From a virus, in the IMG/VR virus record IMGVR_UViG_3300045118_000300, positions 1 to 44,306 of that record: 44,306 bases of DNA, one strand, 5' to 3'. This document shows positions 1 through 9,307 of the stretch, in pieces. The notes below the pieces were generated by a model. The model was not told the origin of the DNA, searched no databases, and saw only the letters and a list, made by a program, of their open reading frames with translations. Within the stretch, counting starts at the first letter, position 1; every line of letters begins with the position of its first letter. The translations under genes were made by a program, and so were the position numbers.

Positions 1-154
1 GGAAACTTCCCGCTATTGTTCAACTGTTGCCAGCCAACAGATGTATTCCAACCCCAATTCACTAGATACACTAAAATCGGTTTATGTTACAATTTCTAAC
101 ATTAAGTATATCCCCAGAGAATGCCCAGACCGGGACACTTGGAACAGGCTTAAC
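1..154. repeat. Terminal overlap, left copy
   Basis: Bases 1-154 match 44153-44306. The first 126 bases are identical and six mismatches follow at 127, 131, 133, 145, 149 and 151. All six are synonymous in the reading frame of the gene that spans the ends (P, R, R, N, L, L codons). The simplest reading is a circular or terminally redundant phage genome whose contig ends overlap and carry two strain variants. A true divergent duplication is the alternative. Confidence 0.9.
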
Positions 155-766
155 GAAAGCACCGCTACCACTTCGGATATTCCTGAATGGTATTACGAAA
201 CCGAAGGACAAATCGGCTTTTATCCCAAATTTTCTTCTTCGGGAAACACCATTACGATTGAATACGAGCTAAAAAGAAAGAATTTGAGCATATCCGATTA
301 CACTACGGGAACAATTACCTCTATCGCAAATGGGGCGACTACGGTTACAGGAAGCGGAACAACTTGGACTTCTAAGATGAACGGGTTTTGGATTTGCATT
401 ACTGACTCGGCTACCGCTAACACGGGAGACGGGGTATGGTATCAGATAGACACGGTCAATTCAACCACCGAACTTTCCCTGTTAAAGCCTTACGAAGGAC
501 TTTCAATTTCAGTGGGAACTGCCGCTTACACGATAGGACAATGTTCTTTATTACCAGAGGATTTTCAAATCCTGCCCATTTGGATGGCGTGTCAAATTTA
601 TTTCACTTCGGTTCACCCCGACTCGACCAAATCCCAACTTTACAAGAATTTGTATAATGAAGGAATTAAGCGTTTGGAAGACGCTTTCAGCGACAAGGGG
701 TCAAGCCCCGTGATTGAGGATAGGCAGGGAGTCCAGCCTAACCCGAATTTATTTTTGAGTTTATAA
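2..766 (+). CDS. Head-tail adaptor/neck-like protein, 3' part
   Basis: The reading frame is open from base 2. Its start lies at the other end of the contig (ATG 44016), so the full protein would be 300 residues across the circular junction. It is probably a portal-proximal neck or adaptor protein of a podovirus, judged by size, position before a tail-type gene and a C-terminal part (WMACQIYF, then a helical KRLEDAFSD stretch) like short-tail adaptor proteins. The middle holds a Gly/Thr/Ser-rich beta segment. It is followed after 1 base by the next virion gene. Homology is not strong by eye, so the function is inferred from context. Confidence 0.6.
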   Translation, partial: ETSRYCSTVASQQMYSNPNSLDTLKSVYVTISNIKYIPRECPDRDTWNRLNESTATTSDIPEWYYETEGQIGFYPKFSSSGNTITIEYELKRKNLSISDYTTGTITSIANGATTVTGSGTTWTSKMNGFWICITDSATANTGDGVWYQIDTVNSTTELSLLKPYEGLSISVGTAAYTIGQCSLLPEDFQILPIWMACQIYFTSVHPDSTKSQLYKNLYNEGIKRLEDAFSDKGSSPVIEDRQGVQPNPNLFLSL

Positions 767-767
767 G

Positions 768-2333
768 ATGAAATCGGACAATATCCAAGAAATTAACATC
801 AATTCAGCTTTAGGGGGGTTATCCGTATCCCAGTATTTCGGGACAGAGGATTCTTATAATTCAGCTATTGGGGTTGATTTGGATTTTCCCATTGGTTCTG
901 GTATTCGTACTTCGGGACAGCTAATCCCCACCGTCTATGAGAAGTTCAGCGGAGCAAATATAGCTAGTTCTCCTCTTTGGATTTCTAACAATCCTAAAAA
1001 TACCAATACTTATGTTCATTGCCTAGACGGAAAGTTTATAAGCTATGATTCTGGTTTGGCTAACGAAACTTTGATAGGAACTCCCACCAGCGGAGCGGGT
1101 AATGGAATGAACTACTACAATAATTATATCTATTTGATGACTCCCACCAATGTTTCCCGTTATGGTCCACTTAATGGTTCTCCTTCTCTTGCAAATTCTT
1201 GGTGGACTGGGTTGTCTCTTACTGCTCCTACCAATACCACTTATCCTTCATTAAGAGGTGTTACAATTCCTAATCACGCTGGATTTGTTCATCAGGACAA
1301 TTCCTTGTATTTTTGTGATTTTGTCAACGGGCAGGGAATAATCAATAAGATAAGGACGAAAAAGGTAACAGTTGAAGGGGACACCAATGATGTTTCTATT
1401 TACAATGCCCTTGACCTTCCCTTCGGATATTATCCGGTATCAATCAGCAACTACGGATTGGATTTGGCGATATTAGCTATTCAAGTTACCTCAAGTTCAA
1501 TCAATCAAGGGAAGGCGGCGGTTTTTTTCTGGGAAACTACTAACGTGGACACTTTTTACAAACAAGTAGATTTGGCCGACCCGATAGGGACTGCTTTATT
1601 TAATCATTTAGGAGAACTTTATGCCTTTACGGGCAACGGGGTGAACGGAGTCAGGTGTTCTAGGTTTAACGGGGATAAGTCTTTTGATGAGGAATTTTTT
1701 ATAGAGGAAGGAACTCCCCCGTTTCAGGGAGCGGTTGACTCAATGGGAAGTCGAATTTCCTTTGGGGGCTGGAATACCTATCCCGAAAGTTCCGCCTGCG
1801 TGTATTCCTACGGGAGCAAAATGAGCAACTTCTTAAAAGGTCTTCACGTTCCAGTAAGAAGCACCTCAACGGGAGCTAACCAGAATGTTACTTCTTTAAA
1901 ATATGTCCAGCAGTCTAGTTTTGTTAAGCCGCAGATAATCGCTGGCTGGGGAGATGACAGCGCAAAAGGACTGGACAAACTTTCAACTTCCGCCACCTAT
2001 AATTCCATTTGGCGGAGCAAGATGATAAACATAGGAAAGCAATTTACGATAAAAGAGATAAGGATACCTTTAGGAGTAACTTTAGCTTCTAATATGACAC
2101 TTACCGTAAAAATATACGTTGACGACCTGTCAAACTCTCAAACCTTAACTACGATAAATTCCACTAATTTTACGGGAAGAAAAGTGTTATTTAAGAATCC
2201 AGAGATTACTTTAGAAGGACATAATAATTTGATGATAGAGTTTAAATGGACGGGGACAGTCCAGTTACCAGTATTGTTTCCAATTACCATAACAGTTGAA
2301 CTTTATGAGTCAGAACAAACCACTAATGTATAA
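768..2333 (+). CDS. Probable tail structural protein (tail tube/accessory, beta-rich)
   Basis: This 521-residue protein is Ser/Thr/Gly/Asn-rich with many short repeated beta-type segments (YVHCLDGKFISYD, LYFCDFVNGQG, ELYAFTGNG), a pattern fitting a beta-propeller followed by a C-terminal beta-sandwich (about 400-521). It starts 1 base after the adaptor-like gene and ends 2 bases before the next virion gene, so they are co-translated. Its position matches the large tail tube/accessory gene of podoviruses (P22 gp10 or T7 gp12 role). That assignment rests on order and composition, not on a diagnostic motif. Confidence 0.5.
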   Translation: MKSDNIQEININSALGGLSVSQYFGTEDSYNSAIGVDLDFPIGSGIRTSGQLIPTVYEKFSGANIASSPLWISNNPKNTNTYVHCLDGKFISYDSGLANETLIGTPTSGAGNGMNYYNNYIYLMTPTNVSRYGPLNGSPSLANSWWTGLSLTAPTNTTYPSLRGVTIPNHAGFVHQDNSLYFCDFVNGQGIINKIRTKKVTVEGDTNDVSIYNALDLPFGYYPVSISNYGLDLAILAIQVTSSSINQGKAAVFFWETTNVDTFYKQVDLADPIGTALFNHLGELYAFTGNGVNGVRCSRFNGDKSFDEEFFIEEGTPPFQGAVDSMGSRISFGGWNTYPESSACVYSYGSKMSNFLKGLHVPVRSTSTGANQNVTSLKYVQQSSFVKPQIIAGWGDDSAKGLDKLSTSATYNSIWRSKMINIGKQFTIKEIRIPLGVTLASNMTLTVKIYVDDLSNSQTLTTINSTNFTGRKVLFKNPEITLEGHNNLMIEFKWTGTVQLPVLFPITITVELYESEQTTNV

Positions 2334-2335
2334 CA

Positions 2336-3727
2336 ATGGCAGAACTAGAACAATATAATTTACCTCAACCAGCGCCCGAATACATCACGAAGAACGACGC
2401 GATAAATATTATCAACTCGGTTCTTTCCAATTACGCGGGTCAATTGAGGTTGGTTAGCGGTAATATTGCCATAAAAGGAGATGACATTACCACTTCTTTC
2501 GGCGATAACGGTAATTTTATCAAGGATGTAATAAATGCAAAGCTAGACACCGACTCCAAAAAAATACTTTCCGACTTTGACTTTGGCACGACTAATTACG
2601 CCGGAGCGGTAAAGTCGGGTGATATAACTTGGAACACGACAACGGGAGCAATAACTGGCGGAAGCGGGGTTGTGGTTTATCGTAAAGGAATTGTAGGAGC
2701 TGCTAGCGGAGTAGCAACCTTTACGCTAGATGCGACTACGGGGAATGCCACTTTCGCGGGAACATTATCGGCTGCTTCGGGAACTTTAGGAGCTATTACA
2801 ATAGGAACAAATGCCTGGCACGTGGACTCTTCGGGAAATATGTGGTGGGGAAGTCATGCAAGTTATGCGGCTGCTTCTATCAAAATTTCCAGCGCTGGAA
2901 GCATAGATTTTACCACTGGTAATTTCTCTGGTAACTTGAGCGCCCCTTCGGGAACTTTAGGAGCTATTACCGCAGGTACCTTTACGGGAACAACTATACA
3001 AACAGCTTCAACTGGACGCAGATTAAAACTAGACGGTTCCACAACGAACTATCTTCAAATGCTAAACAATGATACTAGTTTGGCAACTATGGGAATAGAT
3101 ACTGATGATAACGTAAAACTATCCAGTGTTTCCAGTGACATAGAAATGAGAGTTCCTTCTTCCCGTTCCTGGGGTTTTTTCGTAAATGGCACAAGGGAAG
3201 TCCAAATGGACGGCGATGGAGACATTTTACCAAGAACCGATAATGTTAATAGGGTTGGGAATGCCACTACCCGCTGGGGAGATATTTATGTTACCACTCT
3301 TCACGAAGGTTGTTTATGGCTTGATGAATATGACGATTTGGCAATTCTTAACGCTTGCAAGCCTAGAAAAGACATAAAAGGAAATATAATAAGGAATGAA
3401 AAAGGACAGGCGAAACTAGACACTTATTCTTTGCCAGATTGGATACACGATGAGAAAAATATAAGGGATGAAATTGCCATAAAAAAACCTTTATTGGAAA
3501 AACAACTAGTCGAAATAGATGAAAAAATAAGCAACTCAAAGAGAAAAGATTTACCGGCTCTTAAAAATTATAAAAAAACATTGGAAGAAGAATATTCCAA
3601 TTATAATCTTACTGAAGAAGAGATTGTTGATAGGACTGGAAGAAACTTAGGGGCTTTTGTAGATGTAATAGCAGGAGCAGTAAGGCAATTGGATAAAAGG
3701 TTGACTTTAATTGAATCTAATGTTTAA
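2336..3727 (+). CDS. Tail fibre/tip protein with C-terminal helical chaperone-like domain
   Basis: This 463-residue protein is modular. Residues 1-90 are a helical head. Residues 90-240 are Gly/Thr/Ala-rich with two near-identical repeats (SGTLGAIT at about 150 and 205), typical of trimeric fibre shafts. Residues 300-330 hold a VGNATTRWGDIYV segment like those preceding fibre-tip chaperone domains. The charged helical C-terminus ends in a coiled coil (AVRQLDKRLTLIE), as in S74-type self-cleaving intramolecular chaperones, but I could not confirm catalytic residues. It overlaps the next gene by 8 bases. It is likely part of the host-recognition apparatus. Confidence 0.55.
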   Translation: MAELEQYNLPQPAPEYITKNDAINIINSVLSNYAGQLRLVSGNIAIKGDDITTSFGDNGNFIKDVINAKLDTDSKKILSDFDFGTTNYAGAVKSGDITWNTTTGAITGGSGVVVYRKGIVGAASGVATFTLDATTGNATFAGTLSAASGTLGAITIGTNAWHVDSSGNMWWGSHASYAAASIKISSAGSIDFTTGNFSGNLSAPSGTLGAITAGTFTGTTIQTASTGRRLKLDGSTTNYLQMLNNDTSLATMGIDTDDNVKLSSVSSDIEMRVPSSRSWGFFVNGTREVQMDGDGDILPRTDNVNRVGNATTRWGDIYVTTLHEGCLWLDEYDDLAILNACKPRKDIKGNIIRNEKGQAKLDTYSLPDWIHDEKNIRDEIAIKKPLLEKQLVEIDEKISNSKRKDLPALKNYKKTLEEEYSNYNLTEEEIVDRTGRNLGAFVDVIAGAVRQLDKRLTLIESNV

Positions 3728-3959
3728 CAAACAACAACTAGAAAATTTAGTGGTATTTTTAGACCGAGTCGAGATTAAAGGTCATTATGAGAGACAGGAA
3801 ATGAATAAAATCGTAGATATTATAATTCAACAAATTAATAATTTAACTAACAAAGATGCCGGTATCACAAGCACAAAGCAAACAGAACATACAAAACCTA
3901 GTGAACAAGGGAGTTCCACAGAATATGATAGCCAATTACGGGAATCGTCTCAATCCTAA
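3720..3959 (+). CDS. Small helical virion-associated protein
   Basis: This protein has 79 residues from ATG 3720; a longer TTG start at 3711 is possible. The N-terminal half is a predicted amphipathic helix with a LENLVVFLDRVEIKGHYERQEM motif region like small phage proteins encoded next to fibre and internal virion proteins. The C-terminal half is polar and disordered. It overlaps the preceding gene by 8 bases and the following gene by 104 bases in another frame, an unusually long overlap. The function is unknown. Confidence 0.55.
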   Translation: MFNKQQLENLVVFLDRVEIKGHYERQEMNKIVDIIIQQINNLTNKDAGITSTKQTEHTKPSEQGSSTEYDSQLRESSQS

Positions 3960-4641
3960 GGAGATGAATAAGATTTTAGGAATTTACCAAAGTGGAAGAA
4001 ATACCCAACAACCTCCCACTATGGCTCCCATAGACCCAGTAGCATCTGCCCAGAACTCCCTTTCTCAAGCAATGAGTAGGACGAGTGAGGAAACTTCGGC
4101 GGAGCAGGCACTAAGCGACTTGGCGTATAAGAAACAACTGGGACTAGATACGGAAGCGGGAAGAGCCGTCCCTATGGGGTTCGTCACGGGGGCGCAAGCC
4201 GCCATTGAAAGGTCAGCCGCAACAGCTACTATGCCACTTGAAGCCCAACTAAGAAGATTACAGGAGAAGAGACAGACCGCCACCGATATAGCCAAGAGTC
4301 AACTAGAGTCAGCCCAATGGGGAGCGGAACAAGCGAGAAGAAAGAGCGAGTTTGAACAAAGTTTAGCTGAACAGGTAAGAGCATCCAAAGCCCAGGAGAA
4401 AAATAATGCAATGTTGGCTAAATTACAGAAGAAAGAATTTAAGTTAAAGAAAGATTTGCAGAAATTTGAGAAGAAGATGAAAGTAAGAGAATTAAGTCAA
4501 CAAGAAAGACTACAATACGCACAGTTAGGGAATCAATACAAGATGAACCAAGATGATATTAAATCAGCTATGGATATAGTTCAAGAAGAAATAAAAGCGG
4601 GAAAATTTAGTGATAAGAAAAGGGGCTTAGGTGATTTGTAA
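3856..4641 (+). CDS. Probable internal virion/ejection protein (Ala/Gln-rich coiled coil)
   Basis: This 261-residue protein is rich in Ala, Gln, Glu and Lys. The N-terminus is polar (MPVSQAQSK), and from about residue 65 to 261 it is almost entirely helical and charged, with a predicted long coiled coil. That composition and the position just before a giant protein with a lytic transglycosylase-like end match podovirus internal core or ejection proteins (T7 gp14/gp15 or P22 gp7/gp20 type). The start overlaps the preceding gene by 104 bases. No enzymatic motif is seen. The role is inferred from context. Confidence 0.5.
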   Translation: MPVSQAQSKQNIQNLVNKGVPQNMIANYGNRLNPKEMNKILGIYQSGRNTQQPPTMAPIDPVASAQNSLSQAMSRTSEETSAEQALSDLAYKKQLGLDTEAGRAVPMGFVTGAQAAIERSAATATMPLEAQLRRLQEKRQTATDIAKSQLESAQWGAEQARRKSEFEQSLAEQVRASKAQEKNNAMLAKLQKKEFKLKKDLQKFEKKMKVRELSQQERLQYAQLGNQYKMNQDDIKSAMDIVQEEIKAGKFSDKKRGLGDL

Positions 4642-4657
4642 ATTAAATTCCAAGTAA

Positions 4658-7600
4658 ATGGATTACTTTTCACAAAAATTAAGGGAACTATCTAAAAAAA
4701 ATACTGAATTGCCAGGGGCTAGTAAAGTTAAAGCTGGAGTAAGTAGCCAAATTAAACCTTCAGTTACTAAACCAACCTACTATGGTGTGGCGAGGTCTTT
4801 TGCTGGCCCGACAGTTAATAGGTTGTCAGACAAGACAAATATTCCCTTTAAGATGAAAAGTTTTCAAGACCCTATTGTTAATAGGTTGTATGAATCTAGT
4901 AAGACTACTTACTCCCAGAGGGCTTCCGAATTCCAAAAGCCATTATTGCAACAGGCGAGAGAATTTCCAAGCGATGTTAAGAAATACGTTGCCCCTAAAA
5001 GTTTCGTTCGGGAAATACCAGAAGTAACCAAAACCGTATCCAGTAAAATTAAAGAATTTCTAATTCCAAAAAGAGGATATACCGAACAGCAACTAAAAGA
5101 GACGCAACCCACGATAAAAGAGTCGGCTGTCGGGGCGGCAAGGACAGCCAGTGAAATTTTAGGGGGAATGGGAAGATTGGGAATGATTATAGGGGAAAAA
5201 CTGAAAAGCCCAAGCAAAGAAGAAAAAGACAAAGCGGAAAAAATAGTAAGCTGGTTAGAAGAGAAGGGAAAACCAAAAACAGCAGGAGAAGCAAAAGCAA
5301 TGAGATTTGCTGATATTTTAGGAGTTGCTCCAATCGGGGCTGTTACTAAGGCAAGCAAACTTAAGATTGGAAAAATAAAAGACGCTCTAAAAATTGCAGA
5401 AACAACAGAAGATGTAGGAAAAATAGAGGGAAAGACCGGATTAAAATTTACACCAACAGAAAGAAAGATTTTATCTTTAACGAAAGAAGATAATATTATT
5501 AAAACAATAGTAGATGATAAAATTACAGATAAAAGTGTAGAAGGTATCAAACCACCAGTTTCAGAACAAACCCCTCTTAAAACGCAACCTCGTGCGAATG
5601 AGAGTGATTTAATTAAAGAAGTTCGTAATAAGAGTGAGGATAAGACAAAAATTTCCAAACCTAAAGTAATAAGTCAAGAAAGTACGGAAAAATTAAAGCA
5701 ATACTTATCTGCCAAACCAGAGGAAAGGTTACTTTTAGAAGAACACAAGCCAACATTTACTTCTGTTAAAGAAGCCAAACAATACTTCAAAAAGACTGGC
5801 GAAGTTCCGGAATTTACAAATGTTTTAAAAGAAGGAAAACCGATGCTTATGGCTGAAAAGGGTGGAGAAATGAAACGATTAAAAGTTAAATTTAAGGATA
5901 ATAACGAGGCAACTAAAATTTGGATTAAGGAAAATTTAGAAAATAAGGGATACGATTATTCAAGAAATACTTTTGGCAAAGTTAGAAAACTAATCACATC
6001 AGGACAAAAAATTTTACAGAAAAGTGGAGAAGGAGGACAAAGAATGGCAAATCTGATTGAGAAACAAAGAATAGATAAAGATAAAATGGTTGGGGCTTTT
6101 AATAAATCTGTTGATGACAGTTTAAGAGGACTCAATCGTAAGGAATTATTCAACCTAACCGATGTTTTAGAGGGAACAGGAAAATCTATTAGTGATAATG
6201 TTTCAAAGGCTTCTGAAAATGTCAGGAAGATACTTGACATAGTTGCTGAAAAGGCAAAAAAAGAGGGTTTTGAAATAAGACTTAAAAGTGGAAAGAGAGT
6301 TCCTTTTTCTAAAATGGAGCATTACTTTCCTAGAATTTATGATTTTAACAAACTCCAAAAGGCAAAACATAGGGAAAAAGCCATAGAACATTTAGTAAAT
6401 ACTGGGCAGTTTAGAAATAAGGCGGAAGCAGAAAACGCTTTGGAAAATTTTATCTTAGACAACGCTGAAAGACGGGCGGGAAACCTAGAAAACACAAGGT
6501 CATTAGACCTTCCAGGTTACGAGAAAGACCCACGTATAGCTATAAAGAAATACCTTGAAAGCGTTTCAGGAAGATTTACCGAAGCAGAAAATTTTGGTAA
6601 GAAAGACGAGGTAATTTCAGATTTGATAAATAAAATATCAAAAGATGGATTTGATTATAGAGAATCTCAAAGAATTTTTGACCTTCTTTACAGGGGAGAA
6701 CCAAAAAACAAAATAGTAGATGCGTATAACGCCTATCAGGTAGCGACTAAAATGTCTTTGTCTTTTATAATGAACACTTCACAAATTTTAAATACTATTG
6801 CCACTTACGGAACATACAACACCTTGAAAGCGGCAACCCTTCTTGGTGGTGAGAAAATGGCAAACATTATTAAAGTTAGCAAAAGCAGGAAATATCAAGA
6901 CATTGTTAAAATGTCAAATGTATTTGACGACCCGATAATGTTTAAAGAAGCTGGTATTAGGGGTGGTAAAATAGTAAGGGGAATTATGTTTCCTTTTAGA
7001 AAAGTTGAGGAAGGACTGCGTTCTGTTTCTTCCGTAGCGGGAACATTAAGAGCTAAAAGTCTTGAAGAAAGAATTGCAAAATACGGAACTGAAGGAATAA
7101 TTGGGAGGCACGCTTCAAGAAAATTAAAGGACTTAGGAATTGACCCAAATAAATTATTAAAAGGAAACCTGACACAAGATGATTTGATAACAGCGGCTAA
7201 TAGAGCGTCCGAAAAAACTCAATTTAAGGTTGACGCATTTAATCTTCCGCCTTCTTGGAGAACACCAACTGGAAGGGCAGTTACATTTTTAAAATCTTTT
7301 CTTTACTTAAACACAAAATTCGGAAGAGATGAAATTTTGAAAGAAATTAAACACGGTAACCTAGCTCCTTTTGCTAGATACATCATAGGCAGTGCTATTA
7401 TTTCTCCTTTTATTATGGATTTAGCCAACAAGATTAGAGGCAGGGAGAAAGAAGAAGAAAAAGGAGGAATAGACATAAGGGATTTGGATAAATACACCAA
7501 AGCTATTTCATCTTTCTTTACTGAACCGATTGTGCAGGGAGATTTCTTGAAAAAAACTTGGCAGAGCAATTATCTATCAACAACAGAAAAAGTTGGAAGA

Positions 7601-8908
7601 ACTGCTAGCACAGCATTGGTTGGTCTTTCAGACCCTGTAAATTTAGCGGCTTCTATCGAATACTACGATAAAATAAGGAGGGAAAACGAGGAAAGAAGGT
7701 CATCAATAGCAAAAGGAAAGGTTGAAGAAAAAGACCCACTATTAAAACTTAAAAGGCTTGCTTCAGAGAAGATACCTTTTGTTGGAAGCCAAATAAAAAA
7801 TAAGGCTTTTGGGTTTCCCAAATCCAACAAGTCAGAACCAGAAAAAGAACTTACAAGAAAGATGTATGAATTTGATAAGGAATTAAGGGAAAAATATGAA
7901 AGCGGCAGCAAAGAAGAAAAGCAAGCTATTCAAAAATATATTAACGAACTGCCTGTTGATAAAAGAGAATCTCATAAATATTCACTACAACAACTAGGCA
8001 TAGATGTTGAAGGGATAACTACATCAGAAGACATTATCAGAATGCAACCAGTGTATGATAAAATAATAAGGTTAAGAGATACTGGTATGAAAAATGAAGC
8101 AATAAAAGAAATTGAAGGACTTTCAGATGAAGATTATGATGCTTTGATAAAAGTTTCAAACCGAGAAAAAGAGTTAAAGGTTTTAGAAGGATTAAATGAA
8201 GAAGAAAAGGAACTTTATAAAAAATCAAATAAGGAAAAAGCCGAAGTTATCGGGGAAGAATTTTATAAAGTAATAAATGATAAGGAAAAGAAAAAAGAAC
8301 TTGTTAAGAAATATGATAAGTTTAATCTTTCACAAGACACTCTTGATAAGATTTTTGATTATATTGATATGAGAAAATCTGGAGATATAACCGATGAAGA
8401 GGTAAAAAAAGTTTCACTTGGAGACACAAAAACAGCGTTTGTTTCATTGTTATCTAAGGCGAAAAAGAAGAAAGAAAAAGAGCTTCTAAAACCGATAGAA
8501 TATAATTCTAAAAGTTTAAATAACATAGAAAACGGTATAGTTTCAGGGTATAACATCAAAAGTTATGCTACCGACCCGACACACGAAAGCAAAATAGGCT
8601 CAATTGTAGCAAAAATTCCTAAAATAAAAAACCATAAGCAGACACAACGATACATCAATTCAAAAGCTAAAGACAGTCCTGTAACTGGTAAAATGATAAT
8701 CAGAGCGGCGAATAAATACAAGGTTGACCCAAGAATGATTTTAGCAATTATACAGCAGGATAGCTCAATCGGAACGGTTGGGAGAGCGGTAAGGACGAAA
8801 AATCCAGGGAATGTGGGCAATACCGACTCTGGGGCTACAAGGTATTACGGGTCTTGGAAAGAAGGGGTGGAAGCAGTCGCTGAATGGCTTAAAAAACACG
8901 AGCTGTGA
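4658..8908 (+). CDS. Giant virion protein with C-terminal lytic transglycosylase/lysozyme-like domain
   Basis: This 1416-residue protein is by far the largest conventional gene. Residues 1-430 are Lys/Ser-rich, low-complexity and partly helical. Residues 440-1000 are helical with amphipathic and membrane-like stretches (about 715-745 and 905-925). Residues 1080-1300 are highly charged coiled coil. Residues about 1345-1416 resemble a lysozyme-like transglycosylase fold: MIIRAANKYKVDPRMILAI, then NPGNVG and a Tyr-Gly-Ser-Trp-Lys region before a final helix. In place of the usual catalytic Glu of the ExS motif I see QQDSSIG, so activity is uncertain. The architecture resembles T7 gp16-type ejection proteins that open the cell wall during DNA entry. 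Confidence 0.6.
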   Translation: MDYFSQKLRELSKKNTELPGASKVKAGVSSQIKPSVTKPTYYGVARSFAGPTVNRLSDKTNIPFKMKSFQDPIVNRLYESSKTTYSQRASEFQKPLLQQAREFPSDVKKYVAPKSFVREIPEVTKTVSSKIKEFLIPKRGYTEQQLKETQPTIKESAVGAARTASEILGGMGRLGMIIGEKLKSPSKEEKDKAEKIVSWLEEKGKPKTAGEAKAMRFADILGVAPIGAVTKASKLKIGKIKDALKIAETTEDVGKIEGKTGLKFTPTERKILSLTKEDNIIKTIVDDKITDKSVEGIKPPVSEQTPLKTQPRANESDLIKEVRNKSEDKTKISKPKVISQESTEKLKQYLSAKPEERLLLEEHKPTFTSVKEAKQYFKKTGEVPEFTNVLKEGKPMLMAEKGGEMKRLKVKFKDNNEATKIWIKENLENKGYDYSRNTFGKVRKLITSGQKILQKSGEGGQRMANLIEKQRIDKDKMVGAFNKSVDDSLRGLNRKELFNLTDVLEGTGKSISDNVSKASENVRKILDIVAEKAKKEGFEIRLKSGKRVPFSKMEHYFPRIYDFNKLQKAKHREKAIEHLVNTGQFRNKAEAENALENFILDNAERRAGNLENTRSLDLPGYEKDPRIAIKKYLESVSGRFTEAENFGKKDEVISDLINKISKDGFDYRESQRIFDLLYRGEPKNKIVDAYNAYQVATKMSLSFIMNTSQILNTIATYGTYNTLKAATLLGGEKMANIIKVSKSRKYQDIVKMSNVFDDPIMFKEAGIRGGKIVRGIMFPFRKVEEGLRSVSSVAGTLRAKSLEERIAKYGTEGIIGRHASRKLKDLGIDPNKLLKGNLTQDDLITAANRASEKTQFKVDAFNLPPSWRTPTGRAVTFLKSFLYLNTKFGRDEILKEIKHGNLAPFARYIIGSAIISPFIMDLANKIRGREKEEEKGGIDIRDLDKYTKAISSFFTEPIVQGDFLKKTWQSNYLSTTEKVGRTASTALVGLSDPVNLAASIEYYDKIRRENEERRSSIAKGKVEEKDPLLKLKRLASEKIPFVGSQIKNKAFGFPKSNKSEPEKELTRKMYEFDKELREKYESGSKEEKQAIQKYINELPVDKRESHKYSLQQLGIDVEGITTSEDIIRMQPVYDKIIRLRDTGMKNEAIKEIEGLSDEDYDALIKVSNREKELKVLEGLNEEEKELYKKSNKEKAEVIGEEFYKVINDKEKKKELVKKYDKFNLSQDTLDKIFDYIDMRKSGDITDEEVKKVSLGDTKTAFVSLLSKAKKKKEKELLKPIEYNSKSLNNIENGIVSGYNIKSYATDPTHESKIGSIVAKIPKIKNHKQTQRYINSKAKDSPVTGKMIIRAANKYKVDPRMILAIIQQDSSIGTVGRAVRTKNPGNVGNTDSGATRYYGSWKEGVEAVAEWLKKHEL

Positions 8909-8948
8909 GAAAATATATTCAGACATAAATTTGGAGTATAATTAACAA

Positions 8949-9188
8949 ATGGAAAAATCAATTACTAAACTAGAAATCAACGTGGCGGAAATCAAAACAG
9001 AACTTCGTAACCTCACAGAGGAAGTCAAGGAATTAAGAAAGGAAGTAAAACTCTTCGCCAGCAAAGATGAGGTGAATGCTGTTAAACTGGATGTAGAGAA
9101 GCTAAAAAATAAAATATTAATCGCTACGGGGGTGATAATGGCACTTGTATGGCTTCTTAACTATTATAAAATTAAAATCTTTATATGA
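8949..9188 (+). CDS. Coiled-coil protein with C-terminal membrane anchor (XhlA-like)
   Basis: This 79-residue protein has an N-terminal heptad-repeat coiled coil (about residues 4-55) followed by one hydrophobic segment (about 57-73, LIATGVIMALVWLLNYY type) and a short basic tail. The layout resembles XhlA-family haemolysin/holin-associated proteins. It overlaps the next small membrane gene through a shared ATGA and opens the lysis cassette. A lysis role is inferred from topology and from the peptidase encoded two genes later. Confidence 0.55.
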   Translation: MEKSITKLEINVAEIKTELRNLTEEVKELRKEVKLFASKDEVNAVKLDVEKLKNKILIATGVIMALVWLLNYYKIKIFI

Positions 9189-9307
9189 ATTACGATGAGG
9201 AAGAAATAGGATGCGGGATTTATTTTGTTATGTTAATGTTAATTCTAATGATGCTGTGGTTTGTTCTCTCTATACATGATAATATTAAAAATCTAATTTA
9301 TGGGTAA
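9185..9307 (+). CDS. Tiny single-span membrane protein (possible holin component)
   Basis: This 40-residue reading frame has an acidic N-terminus (NYDEEE), one transmembrane segment (about residues 10-30, FVMLMLILMMLWFVL) and a short C-terminus. Its ATG overlaps the preceding stop (ATGA) and its end overlaps the next start by 8 bases, strong signs of translational coupling. A holin or antiholin-like role is plausible; no family is recognised. Confidence 0.55.
   Translation: MNYDEEEIGCGIYFVMLMLILMMLWFVLSIHDNIKNLIYG

Noticed and set aside
4909-5658. Long minus-strand frame opposite the giant virion gene
   Set aside because: It is a low-complexity Leu/Ser-rich antisense shadow of a Lys/Ser-rich gene.
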